From contig CAVTTK010000005.1 in NCBI GenBank assembly GCA_963737625.1, positions 561,507 to 625,506 of the forward strand: a DNA stretch of 64,000 bases. Direction: 5' to 3'. The DNA comes from Bog-756 sp963737625. GTDB taxonomy: Bacteria; Actinomycetota; Acidimicrobiia; Acidimicrobiales; RAAP-2. This document shows, in pieces, positions 8,508 to 16,344 of this stretch (the first letter of the stretch is position 1; each line of letters starts with the position of its first letter). A program made the translations under genes and the position numbers. Under the pieces are notes generated by a model, which was not told the origin of the DNA, made no database searches, and worked only from the letters and a program-made list of their open reading frames with translations.

Positions 8508-8816
8508 ATGATGTCGGCAACTCTCAAGCTGACCCACAAGGCCATCGGAGTGGAAGTCCGCCGTGGAACGTACGATGTCGTGGTCGACGGCGGGCGTGTC
8601 GGGTCGATCGACATGAACGAGTCGATCGAGCGGCCAGTCGACGTTGGACATCACACCCTGCAGGTCCGCAACGGCCGAAATGTGAGCCGCACCTTGGCCT
8701 TCGACGCGGCCGAGGGCCAGGTCGTCGCATTCCGATGCACGGGAAAGAGGTTCTTGCCGATCTTTCTCCTGTCGTTCGTCGTGCCCCGCCTGGCCCTCTC
8801 GCTCCGTCCGGAGTAG
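8508..8816 (+). CDS. Small conserved protein with a C-terminal hydrophobic segment
   Basis: 102 residues; start at one of two adjacent ATGs (8508/8511) behind GAGGAG. The N-terminal 75 residues form a beta-rich domain with a PEGA-like pattern (VRRGTYDVVVDGGRVGSID...GHHTLQVRNGR...). The end is hydrophobic (FLPIFLLSFVVPRLALSL, residues about 80-98) and probably membrane-inserted. I recognise this type from other actinobacteria but know no function. It stands alone between two minus-strand genes. Confidence 0.65.
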   Translation: MMSATLKLTHKAIGVEVRRGTYDVVVDGGRVGSIDMNESIERPVDVGHHTLQVRNGRNVSRTLAFDAAEGQVVAFRCTGKRFLPIFLLSFVVPRLALSLRPE

Positions 8817-8894
8817 CAGGGCTCTCAGAATCGAACGGTTCTCCAGCCATGGCCCGGCCCCGAACCACCGGACTGCGGGGTCCTTCGGCCTCGG

Positions 8895-9581
8895 CTACGT
8901 CCAGGCGAAGACCTCGACCCGGTTCTTGCCCTCCTCCTTGGCCCAGTACATGGCGGTGTCGGCCTCCTCCACGGCGTCGGCGGCGCTCATGGTGTCCGGG
9001 TGCTCGAAGGCAACGACTGAGGGATAGGTGATGCCCACGCTGGCCGTGACCCGGTGCTCCACCCCCTGCACGATGATGGGAGCCCGGAGGGCCTGGACCA
9101 CGCGGTCGGCCACCTGCAGGGCCAGGCTCCTGTCGAACGCATGGAGCGGACCGCTGCCCGCCTGGCCGTCGACATCGGCACGGTTCCACGGCTCGATGAC
9201 GAGGACGAACTCGTCCCCACCCACCCGGGCCACAGTGTCTCCGTCGCGCACGACATCGCGCAACCGCTTGGCGGTCTCGATGAGCACGGCATCCCCGGCG
9301 GCGTGACCGGCGGTGTCGTTGACCTGTTTGAATCCGTCGAGATCGCAGAAGAGGACGGCGATCTCACGGCCCTGGCGTTCGGATCGGGAGAGGGCCGTGG
9401 TCAGGCGATCCAGGAGCAGCACCCGATTGGGCAGACCGGTGAGGGTGTCGTGGAGGGCGTCGTGGGTCAGTTTGTCCTCAGCGTTCACCATGTCGGTCAC
9501 GTCGCGGAGGACACCGAGGATCTCGGTGACGGCCCCGGTCTCGTCGCGGCGGAAGGGCACGATCCGGCGACAGTATCGCAC
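8895..9581 (-). CDS. GGDEF diguanylate cyclase, N-terminally truncated
   Basis: Cyclic-di-GMP synthase domain with the active-site motif GGDEF in 'RVGGDEFVLVI', DLDGFKQVND upstream and a complete C terminus. Just before it is the tail of a PAS/PAC sensor (VPFRRDETGAVTEILGVLRDVTD), but the rest of the sensor is missing. The frame stays open to 9677, yet those residues are Pro/Arg-rich and overlap the preceding gene, so I start at the GTG at 9581. The gene appears to have lost its 5' part to a rearrangement ending near 9600-9622. An orphan cyclase could still work if expressed by read-through from the DUF4331 operon. Confidence 0.8.
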   Translation of the reverse strand: MRYCRRIVPFRRDETGAVTEILGVLRDVTDMVNAEDKLTHDALHDTLTGLPNRVLLLDRLTTALSRSERQGREIAVLFCDLDGFKQVNDTAGHAAGDAVLIETAKRLRDVVRDGDTVARVGGDEFVLVIEPWNRADVDGQAGSGPLHAFDRSLALQVADRVVQALRAPIIVQGVEHRVTASVGITYPSVVAFEHPDTMSAADAVEEADTAMYWAKEEGKNRVEVFAWT

Positions 9582-9621
9582 CAGGGCGACCCGGCCCGAT
9601 GCCGTACCGCCACCCCGCCGG

Positions 9622-9987
9622 CTACGGGGCCAGGGTGGAGCGGGAGGGCCACTCCACCTGTGCGACCTGCCCCCCAATCACCAGGAGATCGACGACCGGC
9701 GCCGCATCGGCCCGCTCCGGATCGCTCCCGCGGATCCGGAGCTGGTAGGGCCCGGCCGTCAGGGAGCCGAAGACCCCGGCGTGGGCCACGGTGTCGCGGA
9801 GGTCCCGGGGCCGGACGGCGGTGTGCGTCCCGTCCCAGGGCCCGTCGAGGGGACGGATCTCGATCTCCTGGCCCGAGAGCTCCCCGGGAGTGAAGATGAT
9901 GGCCGCCCCCCGATCGCCTCCTATGTCGAGGACCACGGTGCCCTCGCCACTCGGACCCAACTCCGGCTCGACCATACGGTGCGCCAT
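9622..9987 (-). CDS. Hypothetical protein following the DUF4331 gene
   Basis: 121 residues from the ATG at 9987, 11 bases after the DUF4331 stop, so probably translated from the same mRNA. No transmembrane or signal segment. The composition is beta-rich and acidic, with a segment (AGPYQLRIRGSDPERADAAPVVDLLVIGG) that resembles a carbohydrate-binding or CalX-like fold, but I do not recognise the family. The preserved spacing suggests a partner of the DUF4331 protein. Confidence 0.55.
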   Translation of the reverse strand: MAHRMVEPELGPSGEGTVVLDIGGDRGAAIIFTPGELSGQEIEIRPLDGPWDGTHTAVRPRDLRDTVAHAGVFGSLTAGPYQLRIRGSDPERADAAPVVDLLVIGGQVAQVEWPSRSTLAP

Positions 9988-9998
9988 GACGGCCGGGC

Positions 9999-11414
9999 CT
10001 AGGCGCCCACGGCGAAGCCCGAGGTGGGCACACCGAGGTAGGGGAAGTTGGGGAGGTACTTCTCGGTCCCGAGGGCGGTGAGGTCGGTGGGCCCCGACGT
10101 CAGTCCCATGGAGATGGCTCCGGCGGCGGCATCGGGCTTGTAGGCCGGGTCGACCAGGGGCAGTGTGGCCCCGGCGATGGCCCGCAGCTCGATGGTGACC
10201 ACGTCGTCGAACACCCGGCGGCCGTTGGGGTAGCCCGCCGGGTCCCCACCGATCAGCCCCAGGTTGGAAGGCTTGGCCGTGGCCGGAATGGCCATGTTGA
10301 GCCGCAGCATGTCCGCCTGGGTGGCCCCGGTGAAGTTCTGGAAACCAGGAACCACGCCCGTCGGGATGCCGGTCATCAGAATGGCCAGGAGGTCGGCCCG
10401 GGGTGCCTTGGTGGCGTTGTAGGCGGCCAGGTTGGGGAAGACGCCGGGGTAGAGGACGGGGAGCAGCCCGGCCAGTTCCGGCGCCGACACGTGGGAGGCG
10501 AACTGGCTGTCTCCGAACGGCTGCTCGGCATTCCAATAGTCCTTGGAGGCCATGGGGATGATGACCTCGTTGACCAGTGGGTTGCCCAGTCGGGACACCT
10601 GCACGAACGGGCCCGAGTTGACGTTGCCTCCCGGGGTGGACTCGAAGATCCGGGCCTTCTGGCGACTGGCCGTGGTCCACACACCGATGGTGGCGTTGGG
10701 GTCGGCGACGCCGAGGGGCTTCTTGCCGGTGACCATCAACTCGTTGATCTCCACCTGGATGGCGATGGTGTGGACGTTCACCCCGGCCGTGGAGTTGACC
10801 CCCTTGGCCATCTTGCCCAGACCGGTGTTGGCCAGTCCGAAGGTGGTGTGGTCCTGCTCGAACGGGCGAAGGTCGCCGAGGTCGAAGATGGCGCCGAGGT
10901 CGACATAGAAGCCCTCGGCCCGCTGGCCGGCGAAGACCTTCATCCCGTCGTCCAACGGGGTGACCGCCGCACTGGCCAGGCTCACGTAGTTGGGTGTGGA
11001 GAGGGGTCCGATGTTGCAGGGGGGACAGGGGACATTGGTGGCGAGCACGTGGCTGCCCGACTTGTCCACCCGGGTCACCGTGTAGGTCTGGCGACGGTTC
11101 CAGCTGGCGCTCTGCAGGCTGGTGATGGGCCCGGTGTTGTAGAGGAAGGTGTTGGGGTTGGTGATCTGGCTGGTGAACTGGAACTGGTAGCTGATGTCGA
11201 CGTCGCCGTCGTGATCGTTGTCGATGTTGATGGCGTACAGCACGTCGTCGCCGAACTCGTAGAAGTTGGGACCGCCGTCGGGAGCCTGCAGGGGCACGTA
11301 GTTGGCGATCAGCGTGACGTGATCGGGATGGTCGGGACTGACGAAGGCGTACAGGTCGGTGGAGTCGGCTACGGGGTCCTGGGAGATTTCGGGAGCTTCA
11401 CGGTGGGACGACAC
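9999..11414 (-). CDS. DUF4331 family protein
   Basis: 471-residue member of DUF4331, recognised from its start (MSSHREAPEISQDPVADSTDLYAFVSPD), repeated beta-strand segments, the DNDHDGDVDISYQF acidic loop that may bind calcium, and a C terminus with 'NFPYLGVPTSGFA'. The family is widespread in soil bacteria and of unknown function. No signal peptide is present. The upstream Tat-exported small protein and downstream 121-aa protein are co-oriented, giving a three-gene set. Confidence 0.85.
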   Translation of the reverse strand: MSSHREAPEISQDPVADSTDLYAFVSPDHPDHVTLIANYVPLQAPDGGPNFYEFGDDVLYAINIDNDHDGDVDISYQFQFTSQITNPNTFLYNTGPITSLQSASWNRRQTYTVTRVDKSGSHVLATNVPCPPCNIGPLSTPNYVSLASAAVTPLDDGMKVFAGQRAEGFYVDLGAIFDLGDLRPFEQDHTTFGLANTGLGKMAKGVNSTAGVNVHTIAIQVEINELMVTGKKPLGVADPNATIGVWTTASRQKARIFESTPGGNVNSGPFVQVSRLGNPLVNEVIIPMASKDYWNAEQPFGDSQFASHVSAPELAGLLPVLYPGVFPNLAAYNATKAPRADLLAILMTGIPTGVVPGFQNFTGATQADMLRLNMAIPATAKPSNLGLIGGDPAGYPNGRRVFDDVVTIELRAIAGATLPLVDPAYKPDAAAGAISMGLTSGPTDLTALGTEKYLPNFPYLGVPTSGFAVGA

Positions 11415-11507
11415 GGGGTTACCTCGGTTTCTGGTTGGTGAGCAGAGTGGGCTTGACGGACAGGTGTTGGTCGGACAGGGACACGGTCGGGCGGTGGGGA
11501 CGGTGAC

Positions 11508-11813
11508 TCATCGGAGGGCACGGGCCAGTGCCGCGGCCAGCCGCGGATCGAGCACAGTGATCTCCCTGGTCCCGGAGAACAGGCCGATCTCCCCACTGGC
11601 CAGGTCGCGCACGTGGGCCACCAGGGGCTCGGTCATGGACAGGGACGACTCGCCCTCGGCCACCGCAGATTCGGCGGCACCGGCGTCGGCCGGACCCTGG
11701 GCCTCCACCGCGCCGACCAGTGCGGGAAGGCCGGGCATGGCTGAGATCGCTCCAGCGGCCACGACGGCCGCGGTGCCGCCCTTCAGGAACACGCGACGGG
11801 ACAGTTCGCTCAT
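11508..11813 (-). CDS. Small Tat-exported protein
   Basis: 101 residues. The N terminus (SRRVFLKGG then an Ala-rich hydrophobic stretch, residues 5-35) is a twin-arginine signal, usually marking folded or cofactor-bearing exported proteins. The mature part (about 65 residues) contains 'EPLVAHVRDLASGEIGLFSGTREITV', which resembles a short beta-hairpin protein seen beside DUF4331 genes. No cofactor-binding residues are evident. It is the first gene of the DUF4331 set; function unknown. Confidence 0.7.
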   Translation of the reverse strand: MSELSRRVFLKGGTAAVVAAGAISAMPGLPALVGAVEAQGPADAGAAESAVAEGESSLSMTEPLVAHVRDLASGEIGLFSGTREITVLDPRLAAALARALR

Positions 11814-12143
11814 GGTGACCTCCGGGGCAGGGACGGTGATGGCTTGTCGTCGCCTACCGTTCGGAGAGGAGCGTGTGGCCGGATGACGCAGTCACGCGAA
11901 TTTCATCGGCAATGTTGGGGGTCTGGTCAGCTCCCGGACTTGGGTCTGGCGTCGGCGTGCCGAGCGTCCCTTCCGGTAACCCACCCCGGTCGGCCAGTCG
12001 GACAACCACGGGTCCGTGCACACGCGGCGTGTCCGCCTACGCCGATTGTCGAACGGCGCCGAGGTGGGCGAAGGGGACGACAGACCGCTACCCCGTGGCC
12101 TCATGCCGATCCTACTCTGGTCGGATGGAAGTAGGATGGGGGG
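11814..12143 (+). other. Intergenic region between the Tat gene and a VapBC pair
   Basis: 330 bases between divergent genes. The only structure I see is the inverted repeat beside the antitoxin start (12109-12137). The rest shows no supportable gene. Confidence 0.5.
12109..12137 (+). promoter_or_regulatory. Inverted repeat and leaderless promoter of the first VapBC-like pair
   Basis: ATCCTACT (12109-12116) and AGTAGGAT (12130-12137) form perfect 8-bp arms around 13 bases. The right arm contains TAGGAT (12132-12137), a good actinobacterial -10 hexamer, six bases before the GTG start at 12144, so the mRNA would begin at the start codon. A repressor bound to the arms would block the -10. Confidence 0.6.
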
Positions 12144-12386
12144 GTGCCATCCAAACGCAAGGTCTCGCTCACGCTGGACGACGACCTCGTCGACGAGCTC
12201 GAGGAGCTCCCGGGTACCGCTCTGTCCGCCCAGGTGAACGAGGCCATCCGCGTCGAGGTGTCCCGTCGCCGCCGTCAGCGGGCCCTCCGGGACCTCCTCG
12301 ATCGCTTGGATGCCGAAGACGGTCCATTGACGCCGGAGGACCTCGAGGGTGTGGCGTACTTCGAGCAGCTGTTGGGTGGACGGTGA
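12144..12386 (+). CDS. Antitoxin, ribbon-helix-helix (VapB/CopG-like)
   Basis: 80 residues. The N terminus (KRKVSLTLDDDLVDELEEL) is a ribbon-helix-helix strand and helix, followed by a charged tail that would wrap the toxin. Expected to repress its own promoter and neutralise the PIN-domain RNase encoded next. The GTG start lies at the presumed transcription start, and the stop overlaps the toxin start by four bases (GTGA). Small size, order and overlap define a type II module. Confidence 0.8.
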   Translation: MPSKRKVSLTLDDDLVDELEELPGTALSAQVNEAIRVEVSRRRRQRALRDLLDRLDAEDGPLTPEDLEGVAYFEQLLGGR

Positions 12387-12808
12387 TCCTCGCTCTGGAT
12401 GCCGAGGCCGTCAACGTACTGGCGGGTCCCGAATCCCCTCGGAAGCGACGGGTCCGGCAGGCCATGCAGGCGGCAGCTCAGGTCGGCCGGGATGTCGTGG
12501 TGCCGACCCTGGTCCTGTCCGAACTGCACCGCGGGCCCGGCCGGACATCGCGCGTGGAAGCCCTACTGGCCCGCCACGAAGGAGCCGTCGTGTGTCGCCA
12601 CACCGACCGAGTGTTGGCCCGGATCGTGGGGGGCGTGCTCCACGCGTCGTCATCCGGTTCCGAGGACATCGTCGACGCCCACGTGGTCGCCGTGGCCGTG
12701 GAGGCCGGTGGCGGTGTGGTGCTTACGGGGGACACGGACGATCTCGAGAGACTTGCCGGTCCCTATCGATCGATCGTCGTGGAAGGCCTCACCGGGTCAC
12801 CCGCCTGA
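12383..12808 (+). CDS. PIN-domain toxin (VapC-like RNase)
   Basis: 141 residues starting at the GTG overlapping the antitoxin stop. PIN-domain acidic positions are visible: Asp5 in 'ILALDAEAVNVL', Glu in 'VLSELHRG' (about 48), Asp in 'DIVDAHVVAVAVE' (about 95) and Asp in 'LTGDTDDLERL' (about 115). These coordinate magnesium for cleavage of RNA, in known VapCs often initiator tRNA or rRNA. The first residue after 'AL' is DAE rather than the usual DTS, a small deviation. Confidence 0.8.
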   Translation: MILALDAEAVNVLAGPESPRKRRVRQAMQAAAQVGRDVVVPTLVLSELHRGPGRTSRVEALLARHEGAVVCRHTDRVLARIVGGVLHASSSGSEDIVDAHVVAVAVEAGGGVVLTGDTDDLERLAGPYRSIVVEGLTGSPA

Positions 12809-12861
12809 CATCGCGCCACCGGCCGCGCCGGCACAAGCTGGCGATGGTCGCCTGCCGCATG

Positions 12862-14385
12862 TCATCTCGGAATGGCGGCCGGGACGAGCGCTCCGGGCCG
12901 CGGCGTACCTAACGCTCCGACCGCGTCGTCCGTGTCCGCCGCACGGTCCGTCTCGACAGGACAGTCTCTTCCGGTCACCGCGGGGCGTCGAAGCCACAGG
13001 GCCACCCCGGCCCCGGCCACGGAGAGTCCGGCGGCCACGGCGAGTGCCGGACGGTAGCCCTGGGTGACCGACTGCGGGTCGGACAAGCTGCCCCGCGACG
13101 AGAAGACGGCGGTCACCACGGCGATGCCCACCACGGCACCGAACTGTTGGAGGGTGTTGAGAGTGCCGGAGGCCTTGCCCAGCATGGGGGCGGGGACGGC
13201 GTTCAGGCCGGCGGCGGTCACGCAGGGCAGCGCCATGGAGATGCCCGTTCCGGCTACGAGAAAGGGGAGTACGTAGGAGCTGTATCCCGAGGCGGAGCCG
13301 GCCAGCATCACGATCCAGGCGAAGCCGACGCCTTGCATGAGCAGGCCGGGCACCACGAGGGAGCGGGCCCCGACCCGATCGGAGAGAAGGCCGGCGACAG
13401 GGGCCACGAGGAGGGGGGTGGCCGTCCACGGCAGGAACCGGAGCCCCGTGCCCAGCGGGGAGTCCCCGAGGGCGAACTGAAAGTACTGGCTGGTGAGGTA
13501 GGCCGCCGAGAAGATGGAGGCGCTCATCAGGAACTGCACGGTCACCGCCGAGGCGAAGGTGGTGCGCCGGAACAGGTCGAGAGGAATCATGGGGTCATCC
13601 ACCCGCGCCTCCCGCCAGACGAATCCGAGTAGCAGGACGAGGCCGAGTGACAGTCCGGCCAGGTTTTCCCCGCTTCCCCAGCCCCGCTGCCCGCCCTGGA
13701 CCAGGCCCCAGATGAGGACGGCGATGCCACTCGAGACGAGGACCAACGCTGGGACGTCCAGCCGGCCCCTGGGTCCGAAGCTCTCGGACAAGTGGCGGCG
13801 GGCCCCGACGGCGGCGATGACGCCGAGCGGGACGTTGACCCAGAAGATCCAGTGCCAATTCAGCTCCTGGGTCAGTGCGCCGCCGATCAGCGGACCACAG
13901 GCCACGGCCAGGCCGGCGATCCCACCCCAGATGCCCACCACCGCACCTCGGCGCTCGGGCGGAAATGCCTCGGTCAACAGGGTGAGGCCGAGGGGCATGA
14001 CGATGGCAGCTCCCGTGCCCTGCAGGGCACGGCAGGCTACGAGGACGGCCGCCGTCGGGGCCAGGGCGCACGCCGCCGACGACACCGTGAACAGGACCAG
14101 ACCGGTGACGTAGACCCGTCGGCGACCCAGCCGGTCGCCCAGGGCGGCCGCGGTCAGGATGCCCGCACCGAAGGCGATGGTGTACGCACTGACCGTCCAC
14201 TGCAGTGTCCCCACCCCACCCCCCAGATCACGGTGGATGGAGGGCAGGGCGGTGACGACGACCAGGGCATCGAGGGTCACCATCAGGTAGGCCACCGACG
14301 TCAGGAGCACGGCGAGCACGGAGTTGGTGCCACGGGCTCGTGATGACGCGCCCCGGGGCATCGGTACCGGGAGGAGATTGGTCAC
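12862..14385 (-). CDS. MFS drug-exporter, DHA2 (EmrB/QacA) type
   Basis: 507-residue inner-membrane proton antiporter with 14 predicted helices. Motif A is visible as GDRLGRRRVY after helix 2 and motif C as 'GIAGLAVACGPLIGGAL' in helix 5, both typical of the DHA2 subfamily. Substrates cannot be inferred. The GTG start at 14385 overlaps the stop of the YCII gene by four bases; the frame continues upstream to 14715 but only as an antisense-like shadow over that gene. The pair is divergent from an ECF sigma factor that may control it. Confidence 0.9.
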   Translation of the reverse strand: MTNLLPVPMPRGASSRARGTNSVLAVLLTSVAYLMVTLDALVVVTALPSIHRDLGGGVGTLQWTVSAYTIAFGAGILTAAALGDRLGRRRVYVTGLVLFTVSSAACALAPTAAVLVACRALQGTGAAIVMPLGLTLLTEAFPPERRGAVVGIWGGIAGLAVACGPLIGGALTQELNWHWIFWVNVPLGVIAAVGARRHLSESFGPRGRLDVPALVLVSSGIAVLIWGLVQGGQRGWGSGENLAGLSLGLVLLLGFVWREARVDDPMIPLDLFRRTTFASAVTVQFLMSASIFSAAYLTSQYFQFALGDSPLGTGLRFLPWTATPLLVAPVAGLLSDRVGARSLVVPGLLMQGVGFAWIVMLAGSASGYSSYVLPFLVAGTGISMALPCVTAAGLNAVPAPMLGKASGTLNTLQQFGAVVGIAVVTAVFSSRGSLSDPQSVTQGYRPALAVAAGLSVAGAGVALWLRRPAVTGRDCPVETDRAADTDDAVGALGTPRPGALVPAAIPR

Positions 14386-14687
14386 TGGGGAGCACCACCC
14401 AGCACGGTGATCACTCCGACCTCGACGCCGCCACCCTCGGCCACGCCCGGGCACGCCTCGGCCAGGGCCAACGCCGCATCCAGATCCCGGGCCTCTACGA
14501 GTGAGTAGCCGCCGAGGGCGGTGTCCGCCCCGCAGTTCCCGAGCGAGGCCGATTCGAAGACGGGGTTCCCTTGGTCGAGGACGTCGTCGCCGATGCCCTC
14601 GAAGAAGGCTGCCCAGGCGGCCAGGGCCTCGGGCCGCCCCGGGCGGTAGTCCCGTGGCATCCGGTAGGAGAAGAGGAAGGTGGTCAT
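14382..14687 (-). CDS. YCII-related (DGPF-type) small protein
   Basis: 101 residues from the ATG at 14687, which has AAGGAG seven bases upstream. It starts MTTFLFSYRMPRDYRPG and ends with 'EVGVITVLGG', a ferredoxin-like dimeric fold. Genes of this family are frequently paired with ECF sigma factors in actinobacteria, as here (divergent at 14859). No enzyme activity is established. Translation is coupled to the downstream MFS exporter by a GTGA overlap. Confidence 0.8.
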   Translation of the reverse strand: MTTFLFSYRMPRDYRPGRPEALAAWAAFFEGIGDDVLDQGNPVFESASLGNCGADTALGGYSLVEARDLDAALALAEACPGVAEGGGVEVGVITVLGGAPQ

Positions 14688-14858
14688 GGTGGTGCTCCTT
14701 GGGTAGGCCCGGCACGGTGCCGGGACGGTGTCGTAGAGGCAGACACCGTCCACTGCGGGAATTGGGCGGTGACGACCGCCCAATTCCGATCCGGCCCGGT
14801 GTCAGTACCGGGGAGGGGCACGGCGGTCTGGAGGACGAGGTGATGCGAGGATGGCGAC

Positions 14859-15866
14859 GTGACTACGGATCTGATGAACCGGGCCCAGGCCGGGGACGAG
14901 GTGGCCTTCGGCCAACTGGTGGAGGGCCATCGGAGAGAGCTGCAGGTCCACTGCTACCGGATCCTCGGGTCGGCACAGGATGCCGAGGACGCGCTGCAAG
15001 AGACCCTGCTGGCGGCATGGCAGGGCCTCTCCGGATTCGAGGGTCGGGCATCGCTGCGCACCTGGCTCTACCGGATCGCCACCACTCGTTGCCTCAACGC
15101 CCTGCGTTCGGCTAGCCGGAGGCCTCCCGTGGACGCTCCCTTCGCCGCCGTCGGTCCCCCCGAGCCCACCCGGATGGGGGAGGTGGTCTGGCTCGAGCCC
15201 TATCCTGATGCGCTGCTCGACGGGCTCCCCTCCGTCGACCCCGGGCCCGAGGCCCGATACGCGGCGCGGGAGGCCATCTCGTTGGGATTCGTGACCGCGC
15301 TCCAGCACCTTCCCCCGCGCCAGCGGGCGGTGCTGGTCCTGCGGGACGTCCTCGGCTTCCGTTCCCGCGAGGTGGCGACCATGCTGGAGAGCACCGAGGA
15401 GTCGGTGGCCAGTGCGCTGAAGCGGGCCCGGGCCACCCTCGGGCAGCGCTTCCCGGCCCATGGGGACGAGCCACCCCCGCCACCGCACTCGGCCGTCGAA
15501 GTGGAGCTGGTCGACCGCCTGACCGTGGCCTACGAGTCGGGGGACCTCGACGGCCTGGTGGCCCTGCTGCGCGAGGACGTGCTGTTGACCATGCCGCCGG
15601 TGCCCTTGGAGTACGAGGGACGCGAACTGGCCCGGCGGTTCTTCGCCGTGGTGGCCTTCCGACCGGGGCGCCGGTTCCGGCTGGTGCCGACCCGGGCCAA
15701 CGGCCAACCGGCCTTCGGCATCTACGTGCAGGACGGCCACGCCGACCTGTTTCACGCCACCGGTCTGCTGGTGCTGTCGTTGGCCGGCCGGCAGATCGCC
15801 GCCATGACCCGATTCGACAACAGCGTGGTGGACCGGTTCGGGCTACCCCGCACCCTGTCGAGCTGA
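14859..15866 (+). CDS. ECF RNA polymerase sigma factor with C-terminal SnoaL-like domain
   Basis: 335 residues. Region 2 (ELQVHCYRILGSAQDAEDALQETLL, about residues 28-52) and region 4 (QHLPPRQRAVLVLRDVLGFRSREVATML, about 150-178) are clear. The last 125 residues form an NTF2/SnoaL-like domain (LVDRLTVAYESGDLDGLVALLREDV...), as in the SigJ/SigG-type ECF groups where the domain regulates the factor in place of an anti-sigma protein. It is divergent from the YCII and MFS genes, which are its likely targets. The start is the GTG at 14859 after CGAGGA. Confidence 0.9.
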   Translation: MTTDLMNRAQAGDEVAFGQLVEGHRRELQVHCYRILGSAQDAEDALQETLLAAWQGLSGFEGRASLRTWLYRIATTRCLNALRSASRRPPVDAPFAAVGPPEPTRMGEVVWLEPYPDALLDGLPSVDPGPEARYAAREAISLGFVTALQHLPPRQRAVLVLRDVLGFRSREVATMLESTEESVASALKRARATLGQRFPAHGDEPPPPPHSAVEVELVDRLTVAYESGDLDGLVALLREDVLLTMPPVPLEYEGRELARRFFAVVAFRPGRRFRLVPTRANGQPAFGIYVQDGHADLFHATGLLVLSLAGRQIAAMTRFDNSVVDRFGLPRTLSS

Positions 15867-15892
15867 GCCCCGGGGCGATCCGACCCACCCTC

Positions 15893-15934
15893 TTGACTGG
15901 CCGTCTCCATGAACTATAGTTATCTAGGTGACTA
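15893..15934 (+). promoter_or_regulatory. Leaderless promoter and operator of the GntR/ABC operon
   Basis: TTGACT (15893-15898), a 16-base spacer and TATAGT (15915-15920) lead to a GTG start at 15928, seven bases after the -10. A palindrome AACTATAGTT covers the -10. TAGT (15917-15920) and ACTA (15931-15934) form an inverted pair ten bases apart across the start. Autorepression by the encoded GntR is the obvious reading. Confidence 0.7.
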
Positions 15935-16344
15935 AAGAAGTATTGAGGCAGACCATCAGCTTCCACCTGAGCCCGGACTCCGGCGTGCCCGCCTACCTCC
16001 AACTGGTGCAGCAGGTCAGGCAGGCCCTGCGCATGGGGACCCTGGCCGTGGGGGACAAGCTGCCCACGGTGAAGGAGGTGGTGGCCGAGGTGGCCATCAA
16101 CCCCAACACCGTGATGAAGGCCTACTGGGAGCTCGAGCACGACGGATTGGTCGAGGGTCGCCAGGGGGTCGGCACCTTCGTCACCCGCCGACCGGAGGGA
16201 CCGCCTCCCGACGTCCAGGCCCGCCTGGCCCGCGGTCTCGAGCGGTGGGTGCTCTCGGCCCGGAGCGAGGGGCTCGACGACGAGTCGATCGAGTCGATGC
16301 TGCGAGGGACGCTCCGGAGCCGGCGGGACGAGGCCATCGCATGA
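15928..16344 (+). CDS. GntR-family regulator, YtrA-like
   Basis: 138 residues: a winged helix (GVPAYLQLVQQVRQALRMGTLAVGDKLPTVKEV..., residues 18-85) and a short helical tail instead of a full ligand domain. This is the hallmark of the YtrA subfamily that controls ABC exporters. It is the first gene of an operon with an ATPase and a permease, overlapping the ATPase start by ATGA. It probably represses its own promoter until an unknown signal, in relatives often a cell-envelope antibiotic, releases it. Confidence 0.88.
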   Translation: MTKEVLRQTISFHLSPDSGVPAYLQLVQQVRQALRMGTLAVGDKLPTVKEVVAEVAINPNTVMKAYWELEHDGLVEGRQGVGTFVTRRPEGPPPDVQARLARGLERWVLSARSEGLDDESIESMLRGTLRSRRDEAIA

